A stretch of 64,000 nt of DNA from Dehalobacter sp. DCA (GTDB lineage: Bacteria > Bacillota > Desulfitobacteriia > Desulfitobacteriales > Syntrophobotulaceae): NCBI RefSeq assembly GCF_000305775.1, contig NC_018866.1, positions 186,001-250,000 of the forward strand. The letters run 5' to 3'. Shown here one piece after another: positions 15,568 through 27,701 of the stretch. The notes below the pieces were generated by a model. It saw nothing but the letters and a program-made list of their open reading frames with translations. It was not told the DNA's origin and made no database searches. Every line of letters begins with the position of its first letter. The first letter of the stretch is position 1. A program made the position numbers and the translations under genes.

Positions 15568-17025
15568 TGTCAATAGTCTGCGATAATGTCACCCTGATAG
15601 GGTGATAACTGTGCAGCAGAAATGTCATCCCTAAGTTTCTTGGAATAGAAAATTTCGGTATAGCCAAACCAAGGGGAATTAGTTTTGTTTTTAGGTTTAA
15701 TTAAAGTCTCAGAAGGTAGGCAATTAGTAGAGTTGTCTGGCTGAGAGATATGTATTATACTTTCCTTAGGCTGAGTATTAAGCGGTTCTGGTTTAATCAC
15801 AAGGCCCTTGAAAAGAACCTGCATTCCGATATGTTTACTGGTTGCTACAGTAATCGTGTCATGAGGGGATGCAGGGATTTCTTTATTATCCTTAGAAATT
15901 GGCAACCGGTATTTCTGACCTCTATAAGAAAAGGAAAGGCCTGAATCAAGCTTTCTTGTTTCATGTATAGCAAAGGTTAACTGAAATGCAGCCAAATCCT
16001 GTTTGGGCAAATAGGCCTTTTCCATGCTGGCAGCCTGGACGGAGAATTTGCGGTTGTAATAGGGAATATATTGCCTCAGGAATTCATTAGCCTGTTCAAT
16101 TGAATTAATGCCTTTACGCTTCATATCTTTAGGCAAACGATCCTGCAAAGTTTCCCAGAGCCTTTCAATCCCCCCTTTAGCTTGTGCAGACTTGGCAATG
16201 ATAAGTAGAATTTTGGTTTCTCTGAGAGCTCTTGCGAAGTGGGGTTGACGCTCGACTTTACCAGTTAGTTCTTCATCTAGTGTCAGTTTCTTTTTTGTTT
16301 TACTGTCATAAGCAAAGACTGTTCTACCATCGGTGTAAATTTCCCTTGGCAAATGGCCGTCTTGATTCATCTGAAACATCAACTCACAATACCCTTCAAA
16401 GGTTTCTTCCTTTTCGAAATGAAGAGCTAGAATACGACCTGTGGCATCATCTACAGCACCATGAAGGTGCAGGTAGGAGTCATTGCCCAGCCAATCATAA
16501 CTGGAAGCATCCATCTGAACGAGTTCTCCTTCACGTTTACGGGCATTTCTTGACCGATGTTTCTTCGGTCTTCGTTTGGCCTTTGGGGATCGAATACCAC
16601 TGGCTTTTAGATGTCTTGAAACAGTGCTGACAGAGACAAATATCCCCTTGTCTTCAGCGAGAACATCGGTAGCATGGCAAAAGTTATAGTTGATCAATTC
16701 CTTTTCGTAAATCTCAATGATGTTCAAGGCTAACTTTGGATCTAAGGCATTAGCAGGCTTACGTCCTCTGTTTTTATGCAGAATGCTCATGACCCCATTG
16801 GCGGTGGCCTCCACTTTCAACCGCTGTACTTGTCTGACGCTGAGATTTAGAAGCCCTGCTGCTTGTTTGTTTAATAAATGGCCTGCCAATAATTCTTCGA
16901 TAATGGTTACTTTTCTTGCTTCTTGCTTGCTCATTTCTAATTTCATCCTCCCATTATATCTGTTTTGTGAGGGGATGACATTTTCCTTGAAGAATTATAC
17001 TATGACATTATCGCAGATCAACAAC
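15568..17025 (-). mobile_element. IS1202-group (ISNCY-type) insertion sequence, copy 1
   Basis: A 1458-bp element with one transposase gene. Its ends are imperfect inverted repeats: TGTCAATAGTCTGCGATAAT at the left, and the complement of TGTTGATCTGCGATAATGTC plus a few bases at the right. It is flanked by perfect 18-bp direct repeats, long duplications being a mark of IS1202-type elements. A second copy at 33090-34547 encodes an identical transposase and has the same ends. The right boundary lies 18 bp before the -35 hexamer of the tRNA-Ser promoter. Confidence 0.9.
15570..16946 (-). CDS. IS1202/ISNCY-type DDE transposase, copy 1
   Basis: 458 residues. The N-terminal helix-turn-helix (about 8-50) reads VTIIEELLAGHLLNKQAAGL then NLSVRQVQRLKVEA. 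A second HTH-like region (VSTVSRHLKASGI) and a basic linker (KAKRRPKKHRSRNARKREGE) follow. The rve-type catalytic core has D in VQMDASSYDW, D in EIYTDGRTVFAYD and E in AKGGIERLWETLQ, the DDE triad. A C-terminal beta-rich part follows (GLSFSYRGQKYRLP). The full length is intact and its translation is identical to the copy at 33092-34468, so recent activity is likely. The stop codon lies inside the left terminal repeat. Confidence 0.92.
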   Translation of the reverse strand: MKLEMSKQEARKVTIIEELLAGHLLNKQAAGLLNLSVRQVQRLKVEATANGVMSILHKNRGRKPANALDPKLALNIIEIYEKELINYNFCHATDVLAEDKGIFVSVSTVSRHLKASGIRSPKAKRRPKKHRSRNARKREGELVQMDASSYDWLGNDSYLHLHGAVDDATGRILALHFEKEETFEGYCELMFQMNQDGHLPREIYTDGRTVFAYDSKTKKKLTLDEELTGKVERQPHFARALRETKILLIIAKSAQAKGGIERLWETLQDRLPKDMKRKGINSIEQANEFLRQYIPYYNRKFSVQAASMEKAYLPKQDLAAFQLTFAIHETRKLDSGLSFSYRGQKYRLPISKDNKEIPASPHDTITVATSKHIGMQVLFKGLVIKPEPLNTQPKESIIHISQPDNSTNCLPSETLIKPKNKTNSPWFGYTEIFYSKKLRDDISAAQLSPYQGDIIADY

Positions 17026-17043
17026 ATTAATATTGAATTAGAG
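17026..17043. repeat. right target-site duplication of IS copy 1
   Basis: Perfect duplicate of 15550-15567, ending at the base before the TTGACG of the following promoter. Confidence 0.9.
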
Positions 17044-17072
17044 TTGACGTTCGCTGTCCGAGCCAGTATAAT
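17044..17072 (+). promoter_or_regulatory. sigma-A promoter for tRNA-Ser
   Basis: TTGACG (17044-17049), exactly 17 bases, TATAAT (17067-17072), 70 bases upstream of the tRNA. The IS target duplication ends immediately before the -35. Confidence 0.85.
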
Positions 17073-17141
17073 AACATTTGCGACTTTGTTAAATCTTTTG
17101 CGAAAAACTGATATTAATGAAATAATTACTGTTTCAGACCC

Positions 17142-17235
17142 GGAGAGATGGCTGAGTTGGTCGAAGGCGCTCGCCTGGAAAGCGGGTACATGGTGATGAA
17201 CTGTGTCGTGGGTTCGAATCCCACTCTCTCCGCCA
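17142..17235 (+). tRNA. tRNA-Ser (anticodon GGA)
   Basis: Acceptor GGAGAGA pairs with TCTCTCC, followed by G and an encoded CCA. The anticodon loop CTGGAAA gives GGA, which reads UCC/UCU serine codons. A long variable arm (about GGTGATGAACTGTGTC) is present as expected for a class II tRNA, and the T-loop GGTTCGAATCC is canonical. Confidence 0.95.
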
Positions 17236-17248
17236 TTGACATTATTCG

Positions 17249-17276
17249 AAGCCTTGACATTTAAAGGCTTTTTATT
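17249..17276 (+). terminator. terminator after tRNA-Ser
   Basis: AAGCCTT, 8-base loop, AAGGCTT, then TTTATTTATTT. It separates the tRNA from the SRP RNA. Confidence 0.65.
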
Positions 17277-17310
17277 TATTTACTTTCTTTTTCATGGTAT
17301 AATAAAGTTT

Positions 17311-17582
17311 GACCGTGCTAGACGGGGAGTCAGCGGTTCCTTGTAACCCGCAATCCGCTATAGCGGGGTTTAATTCCTTTGATGAGGATCTGGTCGTCGG
17401 AGCAGTCCATGTTTGAATGTGATGAGTTTCTGGTCTTGCGCAACGGAACGCTTTGAACCGTGTCAGATCCTGACGGAAGCAGCACTAAGGAGTTAGTTCT
17501 GTGTGCCGCGAGGTGACCGGGAATGAACATTTGAGCAGGGTTAACGTCCGGAGGTTTTGGTTCGATCAAAGGTGCACGGTCT
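17311..17582 (+). ncRNA. ffs: signal recognition particle RNA, large (6S-like Firmicute) type
   Basis: About 272 nt. The 5' end GACCGTGC pairs with the 3' end GCACGGTC, closing the long helix. The Alu domain is recognisable (GACGGGGAGTCAGCGGTTCC...CGCAATCCGCTATAGCGGGG). The Ffh-binding hairpin (domain IV) is GTGTCAGATCCTGACGGAAG followed by CAGCAC, with a UGAC (URRC-type) tetraloop instead of GGAA. A TATAAT at 17298-17303 is suitably placed as its -10, though the -35 is poor. Spore-forming Firmicutes carry this long form. It sits just upstream of dnaX, as in Bacillus. Confidence 0.93.
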
Positions 17583-17592
17583 TTATTCATAT

Positions 17593-17620
17593 AAGGTGGT
17601 TTTTGGAGACCATCTTTTTT
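17593..17620 (+). terminator. terminator after SRP RNA
   Basis: AAGGTGGT, 8-base loop, ACCATCTT running into T6. The spacer from here to dnaX (about 140 bases) shows nothing else clear. Confidence 0.75.
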
Positions 17621-17763
17621 GGTGTATCAGAAAATTCAAGTTTCTGGTCGTATATCCGAAAGTATATTGCTTTTTGATATATCTAAGTGCAACTAAGGCT
17701 TCCGCCAACGGCTTGGCGTCGGCCAAGTATTCTTTATGAATTTAGGAAGTGACGGGTGATAAC

Positions 17764-19440
17764 ATGGCATATCTTGCACTTTATCGAGAGTGGCGGCCCA
17801 AAAAATTCAGTGAGATGGTGGGCCAGGAACATGTCAAAATAACCTTGACTAATGCACTGAGCCAGAATAAGGTCGCGCATGCTTATATGTTCAGCGGGCC
17901 CCGGGGTACAGGAAAGACTTCGGCAGCGAAGATTTTGGCGAAAGCACTGAACTGCTCCGACCGGGATGGCGCTGAACCGTGCAGCCGGTGTGCATCGTGT
18001 CTGGATATTGAGCAGGGAAATGCGATGGATGTCCTGGAAATCGATGCCGCTTCCAACAGAGGCATTGATGAAATCCGGGATTTAAGAGAGAAAGTAAAGC
18101 TGGCGTCGTCTGGCGGCAAATATAAAGTATATATTATCGATGAAGTCCATATGCTCACACCTGAGGCTTTTAATGCTTTGCTCAAAACATTGGAGGAGCC
18201 ACCGGTCAATGTTGTCTTTGTCTTGGCAACGACGGAGGCCCATAAAGTGCCACTGACGATTTTATCCAGAGTGCAGAGATTTGAGTTCCACCGCATTTCC
18301 GCGGAAGGCATTGCGATGAGACTGCAGGAGGTGTGTCAGGCTTTAGGACGGGATATCGAGACCAAAGCACTGCGGGTTATCGCGGCTAAGGCCGAAGGTG
18401 GTTTGCGCGATGCATTAAGCATCCTGGACCAGTGTCTACTGCAGGATGATCCTATCAGGATGGAGCATATTTATCAGGTGATCGGCATGGTTGGGGAAAC
18501 ATTCAGTGCAGATCTGACGGATTCCCTGCTGAATCAAGATTATGCTTTGACCCTGGCTAAGCTCGGAGAAGGAATTTCTCTGGGTCGGGATCCCCGGCAA
18601 ATCATCCGCGAACTGTTGGACTATCTGCGGCAGGCGCTGTTATATTTGACCGGCGGTCAGGAACCTTTGATGGCACCTGAGATGACCCGACGGCTTGTTG
18701 CGCAGAGTCAGGCAATCGGTCTGAACCGACTTCTCTGCTGGATCAATGTCCTTCTGAAGGGTGAAGGGGAATTGCGCTACGCGACAAATGCCCGTCTGGC
18801 AGCGGAAATGATTCTGGTGCAGACCATTTTTGGAGCAGATATAGCGGGGGGTTCAACTGATACAACCGAAAACCGGCCTAAAGAAACGCACGTTAAACAG
18901 CCGCAAAAGGCTGTGCAGACGGCCGGTAAACATCCGGCTGAAAGTAAGGATGAGGCTCCAACGAAGGCAGTTGAAACCACCGAACAGGACCAGAATATGG
19001 CTGAAACCTTACCTGCTGCTGAACAAGGCAGTGTCAACTTCCAGACGGTCCAGGATAAATGGCCGGAAATACTCGAGGAAGTCCGGAAACGGAAAAGATC
19101 TACCCATGCTTTCCTGCTGGAGGGAAAACCGCTTGCCGTAAAAGATGATCAGGTCTATTTGGTTTTTAAAGACGGCTATTCTTTCCACCGGGACAAATTC
19201 AATCAGGTAGAAAATAAAAATGTTGTGGAAGAAGTACTTCTGCAAACATTTGGTAGAAAACTCAGTCTGAACAACCTTATTGAAAGTGAGGTTCAGGATC
19301 TGCCGGCTGAAGCTGCGGATTCTACAGAGTCAAAAAAAAGAGTAACGGACCGGATGGGACCAGCTGAAGACGACTATTTGGTCCAAAAAGCCCGCGAATT
19401 ATTTGGAGATCAGCTTGTGCAGGTGCGAAAAGAAAAGTAA
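17764..19440 (+). CDS. dnaX: DNA polymerase III subunits gamma/tau
   Basis: About 558 residues; the clamp-loader ATPase of the replisome. AAA+ features are YREWRPKKFSEMVGQEHV, Walker A GPRGTGKTSAAKIL, the four-cysteine zinc site (C in NCSDRDGAEPCSRCASCLDI), Walker B VYIIDEVHMLT, sensor 1 FVLATTEAHKVPLTILSR (with the arginine finger SR) and sensor 2 GGLRDALSILDQ. After about residue 360 there is a Lys/Glu/Ala-rich linker and then a tau-like C-terminal domain (WPEILEEVRKRKRSTHAFLL). No frameshift signal for gamma was sought in detail. The start is MAYLALYREWRP at 17764; the upstream GTG at 17749 is not conserved in the family. It heads dnaX-ybaB-recR-bofA. Confidence 0.95.
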   Translation: MAYLALYREWRPKKFSEMVGQEHVKITLTNALSQNKVAHAYMFSGPRGTGKTSAAKILAKALNCSDRDGAEPCSRCASCLDIEQGNAMDVLEIDAASNRGIDEIRDLREKVKLASSGGKYKVYIIDEVHMLTPEAFNALLKTLEEPPVNVVFVLATTEAHKVPLTILSRVQRFEFHRISAEGIAMRLQEVCQALGRDIETKALRVIAAKAEGGLRDALSILDQCLLQDDPIRMEHIYQVIGMVGETFSADLTDSLLNQDYALTLAKLGEGISLGRDPRQIIRELLDYLRQALLYLTGGQEPLMAPEMTRRLVAQSQAIGLNRLLCWINVLLKGEGELRYATNARLAAEMILVQTIFGADIAGGSTDTTENRPKETHVKQPQKAVQTAGKHPAESKDEAPTKAVETTEQDQNMAETLPAAEQGSVNFQTVQDKWPEILEEVRKRKRSTHAFLLEGKPLAVKDDQVYLVFKDGYSFHRDKFNQVENKNVVEEVLLQTFGRKLSLNNLIESEVQDLPAEAADSTESKKRVTDRMGPAEDDYLVQKARELFGDQLVQVRKEK

Positions 19441-19548
19441 TATAGATGATAGACAGCTTTAAGCGAGCCATAAGCGAGCAAACGAATGTTAGAAAAAAGA
19501 ATCAAGCAATAGCAAAAAAAGAATAGTCGAATAAGGAGAGTGTTATTC

Positions 19549-19887
19549 ATGGGATTTAAACAAGGCGGCGGCGGAATGGGCAATATGAACCAGATGCTGA
19601 AACAGGCACAGAAGATGCAAGAGAATATGATGAAAGCGAAGGAAGAACTGGAAAGTCAAAGTATTCAGGCATCTTCAGGCGGCGGCATGGTGGAAGTCGT
19701 TGTCAGCGGTAAAATGGAAGTTCTGGAACTCAAGATAAAGCCGGAAGCGATTGATCCGGATGACGCTGAACTACTCGAGGACATGATTAAAGCTGCAGTC
19801 AACCAGGGACTTAGGAATGCCCAGGCGATGGTCGAGAACGGCATGGCCAAAGCAACCGGAGGATTCAATATTCCCGGATTATTCTAA
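19549..19887 (+). CDS. YbaB/EbfC family nucleoid-associated protein
   Basis: 112 residues. A Gly/Met-rich start ([20 protein letters not shown]) leads into a long helix ([20 protein letters not shown]) and the beta-sheet core of the family ([37 protein letters not shown]). These small dimers bind DNA and sit between dnaX and recR in most bacteria, as here. The ATG at 19549 follows AAGGAGAG by 8 bases; a GTG at 19540 overlaps that site and is rejected. Between this gene and recR is a stretch, AAGGTTGACAAGGGACTAG, that resembles the right end of the interspersed repeat found at 10218 and 25063. Confidence 0.93.
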   Translation: MGFKQGGGGMGNMNQMLKQAQKMQENMMKAKEELESQSIQASSGGGMVEVVVSGKMEVLELKIKPEAIDPDDAELLEDMIKAAVNQGLRNAQAMVENGMAKATGGFNIPGLF

Positions 19888-19968
19888 AACATTGATACCG
19901 TTTAATGCTAAATCTAATCAGTTTAAGGTTGACAAGGGACTAGAAAAATTCTGGAGAGTATACATTTT

Positions 19969-20565
19969 ATGGATTATCTATATTATCCTCAGCCAGTGTC
20001 CGATTTGATTGCGGCATTTTCTCGCTTGCCTGGAGTTGGGCCGAAGACTGCAGGGCGCCTTGCCTTTTATCTTTTGAGGCATCCGGATCAAGCCGGTGAA
20101 CTGACGCAGGCAGTGACAAAAGCGTTGCAGGATATCAAACAATGCACGGTTTGCGGGAATTATACCGATATTGATCCATGTAAAATTTGTTCAGGAGAAC
20201 GCAGGGACAGAACGCTTCTTTGTGTCGTAGAACAGCCCCGCGATGTGATTGCGCTGGAGAAGACCGGCGAATATAAAGGGCTTTATCATGTCTTACACGG
20301 TGTACTGTCGCCAATGGAAGGGATCGGGCCGGAGCAGCTTAATCTATCTCCATTATTCCACCGGCTGGAAGGGGTTCAGGAAGTTGTACTGGCAGTGAAT
20401 CCAACGGTTGAAGGTGAGGCCACCTCATTGTATATTTCAAAGCTCCTAAAACCCATCGAGATTAAAGTAACAAAGATCGCGCATGGCCTGCCGGTAGGCG
20501 GAGATTTAGAATACGCGGATGAAGTCACCATTGCCCGGGCGCTCGAAGGCAGACGTCAGCTGTAA
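19969..20565 (+). CDS. recR: recombination mediator protein RecR
   Basis: 198 residues. It has an N-terminal HhH ([20 protein letters not shown]), a C4 zinc finger ([16 protein letters not shown]), a Toprim domain ([52 protein letters not shown]) and a C-terminal Walker-B-like [15 protein letters not shown]. It acts with RecF/RecO in loading RecA at gaps. The length and all landmarks are normal. It is in the dnaX-ybaB-recR order and is followed by bofA, again as in Bacillus. Confidence 0.96.
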   Translation: MDYLYYPQPVSDLIAAFSRLPGVGPKTAGRLAFYLLRHPDQAGELTQAVTKALQDIKQCTVCGNYTDIDPCKICSGERRDRTLLCVVEQPRDVIALEKTGEYKGLYHVLHGVLSPMEGIGPEQLNLSPLFHRLEGVQEVVLAVNPTVEGEATSLYISKLLKPIEIKVTKIAHGLPVGGDLEYADEVTIARALEGRRQL

Positions 20566-20710
20566 TTCAGATGTCGGTCCTTATTTTTAGATTGTATTGA
20601 TCATTGTGGGAGTATCTGAATTTGGGATACTCCCTTTGCTATTTTGGTTCTATCTTGTCCACTGTCGGCATAGCCTGATAACAGGATATACGGCGGGAGG
20701 AATCACCATC

Positions 20711-20965
20711 ATGACGTTCGTTTTTTTAGGGTTGTTTATTGTCCTATTAATATTGGTGACCGTGGCCTCATTAAGAAAACCCAATAAACTGATTAAGCTC
20801 TTCATTCACATCCTTGGCGGAATTGTCGGTTTATGGGTCGTGGATTTGCTGTTAAGCATTTTTTCATTTGAGATCCCGATTAATATTTTTACCGTGAGTG
20901 TTGTCGCGATACTTGGATTTCCTGGGGTAATTGTGCTTGCTGTTCTGCAATTAATAGGAATATAA
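20711..20965 (+). CDS. bofA: pro-sigma-K processing inhibitor BofA family protein
   Basis: 84 residues with two or three membrane helices: TFVFLGLFIVLLILVTVASL, LFIHILGGIVGLWVVDLLLS, and the family-defining end IPINIFTVSVVAILGFPGVI. BofA in Bacillus holds the SpoIVFB protease inactive in the outer forespore membrane. The ATG at 20711 with GGGAGGAATCACC upstream is chosen; an open frame reaching back to 20597 adds an implausible segment. The position right after recR is the same as in Bacillus. It implies an endospore-forming (or recently spore-forming) host. Confidence 0.85.
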   Translation: MTFVFLGLFIVLLILVTVASLRKPNKLIKLFIHILGGIVGLWVVDLLLSIFSFEIPINIFTVSVVAILGFPGVIVLAVLQLIGI

Positions 20966-21024
20966 ATTGTCTGATTGAATACAGTATTCTTTTTTAAATA
21001 AGCCCTTTTGCAGCAAAATTAAGC

Positions 21025-21054
21025 TTGACGAATAGAAGAAATAAAAAGTATACT
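21025..21054 (+). promoter_or_regulatory. promoter for PFOR gene
   Basis: TTGACG, 18-base spacer, TATACT. It leaves a leader of about 190 nt before the PFOR start at 21255. Confidence 0.7.
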
Positions 21055-21061
21055 AAAATAG

Positions 21062-21092
21062 CAGGGGACTATCGTAAAAAAATAGTTCCCTG
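21062..21092 (+). promoter_or_regulatory. 5'-proximal hairpin in the PFOR leader
   Basis: CAGGGGACTAT pairs with ATAGTTCCCTG around a 9-base A-rich loop, right at the predicted 5' end of the mRNA. No long T-run follows, so it is more likely a stabilising or regulatory hairpin than a terminator. The rest of the leader (21093-21236) shows no recognised element. Confidence 0.5.
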
Positions 21093-21200
21093 TATTTGTA
21101 GCCTAATCCAGGTAGTTTAATCGCATACTACTGGCCGAAGCAACATTTTCAATCCGTTAATGTTATTTTTTTAGTTTCTTTTATTTAGTTGGTCGGATAG

Positions 21201-24791
<3,591 letters not shown>

Positions 24792-24816
24792 CACTGCAAA
24801 ATTGGAGAACAAACGG

Positions 24817-24867
24817 AAGCTGCTGCAGGCAGATGATGAACATTTGCCGCAGCAGCCTCTTTTTTTA
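24817..24867 (+). terminator. terminator after PFOR
   Basis: AAGCTGCTGC-AGGCA pairs with TTGCC-GCAGCAGC, followed by CTCTTTTTTT. Very stable. Confidence 0.85.
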
Positions 24868-24933
24868 GTTTCCATATCCGGCAAAAGGGTACTAATAACT
24901 CTTTTTTAAGGGAAGAATATACTATAAGCATCA

Positions 24934-25063
24934 AGTACCATATCAACCCTAGATCTTATAATATCCTGGTGGCAGATTTCTTTTAATACTGCGTTGTCTT
25001 GCAGCTACTTGCCTTAAAAAAATCTGATCCCATTATATAATAATTTTAGGGTTGAAAGGTACT
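24934..25063 (+). repeat. MITE-like interspersed repeat, copy 2
   Basis: A 130-bp non-coding element bounded by imperfect terminal inverted repeats: AGTACCATATCAACCCTA at the left, and TAGGGTTGAAAGGTACT at the right (the complement of AGTACCTTTCAACCCTA). The core CTGCGTTGTCTTGCAGCTAC is nearly identical to copy 1 at 10084-10218. It fills most of the PFOR-gin spacer. No clear target duplication was found. Confidence 0.65.
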
Positions 25064-25108
25064 AAATAAACAGTAAGCATTCTGGTTAACCGAAAGGAAT
25101 GAGTCTCA

Positions 25109-25330
25109 ATGCATAATATTTATCCACGTTGTTCACTGTGCCGGAATACTCCCTTAAATGGTCTGTATGACGGGTTTCGCCTTGCCGGAAGGTTTATTTG
25201 CTCAGCTTGTGAAGAACAAATTATGACAGCCGATGTCCGGACCCCAACATATCAGGAGAATTTACTGCTTATACGGAAAGTCCTATACGGACAGTCTGCT
25301 GATTACATATGTGGACAGTCAAATCGCTAA
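25109..25330 (+). CDS. Gin/CsfB-type anti-sigma-G factor
   Basis: 73 residues. A zinc-binding treble of cysteines (CSLCRNTPLNGLYDGFRLAG then RFICSACEEQI) matches the sigma-G inhibitor Gin family, which in Bacillus (csfB) keeps sigma G inactive until engulfment is done. The spacing C-x2-C...C-x2-C and the 'GxxxxGxFICxxCE' pattern are conserved. The C-terminal 35 residues are helical. The ATG follows AAAGGAATGAG. It stands directly before the yaaO-type decarboxylase, the same order as csfB-yaaO in related genomes, which supports the call. Confidence 0.8.
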   Translation: MHNIYPRCSLCRNTPLNGLYDGFRLAGRFICSACEEQIMTADVRTPTYQENLLLIRKVLYGQSADYICGQSNR

Positions 25331-25396
25331 AACAAAGGTGAAATACAAGTGAAAATATGCTAAAATAAAATGATACCTATTGTGGGGAGGAACCCG

Positions 25397-26842
25397 GTGG
25401 ATTCACTGAGAAAAGGACTTGATGACTACTGTGGGCAGGGTATGGTTTCGTTTCATACGCCTGGTCATAAAGGCAGTAAGGAACTACTGTCCGGAATGAT
25501 GTTTCCGGATTATGATTTAACGGAACTTCCAGGGTTGGATATGCTCCATCATCCACATGGGATTATCGCTGAAGCACAGAAAAAAGCTGCGGAAGCTTAT
25601 GGATCGGAAGAGACCTTTTTTCTGATTAACGGAGGTACCGCGGGTAACCAGTCTATGTTTGCTGCGCTGATGGCCGGTATGCGGCTGACAGACAGAAAAG
25701 TCCGAATTGACCGCAGGGCGCACCGGTCAGTTTTTGGTGCCTTGATCCTGTCGGGAGTTGTTCCCGAATATATTGCTCCGATTATTCATCCGGATTTTCA
25801 TTTGGCGCTAGGAATGGATGCGGTAGAATATTCCGACGATCTGGCAGGAATTGGGGCGCTGCATCTGACGAGTCCAAGTTATTACGGAACAGTCACAGAT
25901 CTCAAAACAATCATCAAGCAAAGGGACGGGAATGCTCCGTTTATTCCGATCCTGGTGGATCAGGCTCATGGCTCCCATTTGCAGGGAGGGCTGTTCCCTG
26001 CCGGTGCCGTAGCCGAAGGAGCAGACCTGGTGCTCCATAGTTCCCATAAGACCCTCGCGGCGCTTACTCAGGCCGGAATGCTCCATGTGCAGGGCAGCAG
26101 AGTTGACCGTACGGCCCTGAAAAAATCATTGGAATTTTTGCAGACTTCCAGTCCGAGCTATCTTCTGATGGCTTCTCTGGAAACGGCGCTTGAAGGATTA
26201 ACACAGACACAGATCTGGCAGGATCTTTACGTGGAAGTATGTCTGCTGCACCAAAAACTGGAGGGACCTTTTCGGATACTTACAGGTAAGGACTCCGGGA
26301 AATATGGCATTTATGATGTTGATTGGTCCAAAATTCTGATCAATGTTTCGGGTTTGGGCTTGACTGCGTTTGAAGCTGTAGATTTTTTAAGAAAGGTATT
26401 CCAGATTGAGCCTGAATTATGGGACAAAGAAAATATTCTTTTTATGCTCGGCGCAGGCAGCAGGCCTGAGGATGTACGTCATTTGACGAAGGCGCTGGAA
26501 TACCTGGTGGGCAAGTACCGTGGGCTGGTAGGACAGCAAAAGGAGCGAAGAACGGATCAATCTCAGAATTCTGCCGGATCAGGCTTCACTCTGCTTATCC
26601 CTCCGATGCATTTGACACCGAGGGAAGCATGGCTGGCAGCCAAGAAACCGGTGAAACTAAAGGATGCCCTTGGTTTAATTTCCGGAGAAACTATTTCGAT
26701 TTATCCCCCTGGCATCCCGCTTATTGCAGGAGGAGAAGAGATCACCTCTTATGTGCTGGAATATCTGAACAGGGCCAGGGAGTATAATTGGCAGGGGTGG
26801 GATGGTTCGGAACGCGGAGAAATTCTCGCAGTGAATATTTAA
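25397..26842 (+). CDS. PLP-dependent Orn/Lys/Arg decarboxylase family protein (YaaO-like)
   Basis: About 481 residues, fold type I PLP enzyme. It shows FHTPGHKGSKE near the N-terminus, the cofactor-binding FLINGGTAGNQSM, VDQAHGSHLQG and the Schiff-base lysine in LHSSHKTLAALTQAG. The C-terminal domain has PPMHLTPREAWLA and IYPPGIPLIAGGEEI, the usual end. Members decarboxylate arginine, lysine or ornithine to the polyamine precursors; the exact substrate cannot be read from motifs. GTG at 25397 is preferred because GGGGAGG ends 7 bases before it; ATG at 25370 lies before that site. It is next to gin and holB; a tmk gene, present here in many relatives, is absent from this spot. Confidence 0.88.
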   Translation: MDSLRKGLDDYCGQGMVSFHTPGHKGSKELLSGMMFPDYDLTELPGLDMLHHPHGIIAEAQKKAAEAYGSEETFFLINGGTAGNQSMFAALMAGMRLTDRKVRIDRRAHRSVFGALILSGVVPEYIAPIIHPDFHLALGMDAVEYSDDLAGIGALHLTSPSYYGTVTDLKTIIKQRDGNAPFIPILVDQAHGSHLQGGLFPAGAVAEGADLVLHSSHKTLAALTQAGMLHVQGSRVDRTALKKSLEFLQTSSPSYLLMASLETALEGLTQTQIWQDLYVEVCLLHQKLEGPFRILTGKDSGKYGIYDVDWSKILINVSGLGLTAFEAVDFLRKVFQIEPELWDKENILFMLGAGSRPEDVRHLTKALEYLVGKYRGLVGQQKERRTDQSQNSAGSGFTLLIPPMHLTPREAWLAAKKPVKLKDALGLISGETISIYPPGIPLIAGGEEITSYVLEYLNRAREYNWQGWDGSERGEILAVNI

Positions 26843-26855
26843 GGTGGATAGGATC

Positions 26856-27701
26856 ATGGGGATCAATTATACATTATTAACAAAAGCAGCACTTGAAGGA
26901 AAACTGGCCCATTTTCTCTTATTTCACGGCAGTGGGATGATCGAAAGAGAAAGGGCTGTTCGAGATCTTGCTCTCATGTTAAACTGTAGAAAAGAAAATA
27001 AACCCTGCAGGGAGTGTCCGGATTGCAAAAAAATGTTATCCGGCAATCACCCTGATTTTCATATGATCAGGCCCCAAAAGACATCGATTGGCATCGAACA
27101 GATTATTCAGATTCAGGGGAAACTATATCGCAAGACCTATGAAGGGAAATTCCGGATATGTTTGATTGACCAGGCAGACAAGCTTACACTCCCTGCTGCG
27201 AATGCGCTGCTTAAATTGGCCGAGGAGCCACCGGATCATACGTTAATTGTCTTAAGTGCAGGAAATGCCGAGGGAATTATAAATACCTTAAGGAGCCGTG
27301 CTCAGGAAGTCTATTTCTCTTCACCGGCAGAAAGCGATTGGCTGGAGGAGACGGATGCTTTCAGGCTTAGCGGTGGAGACCCAGATCTGGCAAGGAAAAT
27401 CCAGGAGGTTGGTCTAAGCCGGATCAAGAGCCTGTCGGGAAACTATCTGGAGGCCATCGAAAAAAAAGATTTCCTGAAAATGTTTGCGCTTTTTCCGATG
27501 GAAAGAGAAGAAGGCCAGCTTCTTCTGCAGGTCCTGGCTGTTGTCCTGAAAGAAATGGTGATTAAAGGGCAGCAGTCACCTCAGGTTCTCAAAGAAATTA
27601 CACAAATGACAGAAGCCGTCCGCAGACAGGTTAATCACAGGCTGGCGCTGGAAGTACTGGCCCTAAAACATTTGAAATTGGGAGGAACCGATATTGGCTA
27701 A
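26856..27701 (+). CDS. holB: DNA polymerase III delta' subunit
   Basis: 281 residues. An AAA+-like clamp-loader subunit with the pattern HFLLFHGSGMIERERAVRDL, where the P-loop is degenerate (GSGMIERERA rather than GKS/T), as is normal for delta'. A cysteine zinc site (CRKENKPCRECPDCKKML), IEQIIQIQGKLYRKTYEGKF, ICLIDQADKLTLPAANALLK and the sensor region LSAGNAEGIINTLRSRAQEV follow. The start ATG at 26856 follows AAGGTGGATAGG. It overlaps ricT by 8 bases, indicating coupling. With dnaX at 17764, two clamp-loader genes lie in the window. Confidence 0.9.
   Translation: MGINYTLLTKAALEGKLAHFLLFHGSGMIERERAVRDLALMLNCRKENKPCRECPDCKKMLSGNHPDFHMIRPQKTSIGIEQIIQIQGKLYRKTYEGKFRICLIDQADKLTLPAANALLKLAEEPPDHTLIVLSAGNAEGIINTLRSRAQEVYFSSPAESDWLEETDAFRLSGGDPDLARKIQEVGLSRIKSLSGNYLEAIEKKDFLKMFALFPMEREEGQLLLQVLAVVLKEMVIKGQQSPQVLKEITQMTEAVRRQVNHRLALEVLALKHLKLGGTDIG

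Noticed and set aside
17330-17590. 86-codon minus-strand open frame
   Set aside because: It lies entirely within the SRP RNA gene.
19924-19942. Third full copy of the 130-bp interspersed repeat before recR
   Set aside because: Only the terminal 19 bases resemble it, and the region where the rest would lie is the ybaB coding sequence. It may be a solo end or chance.
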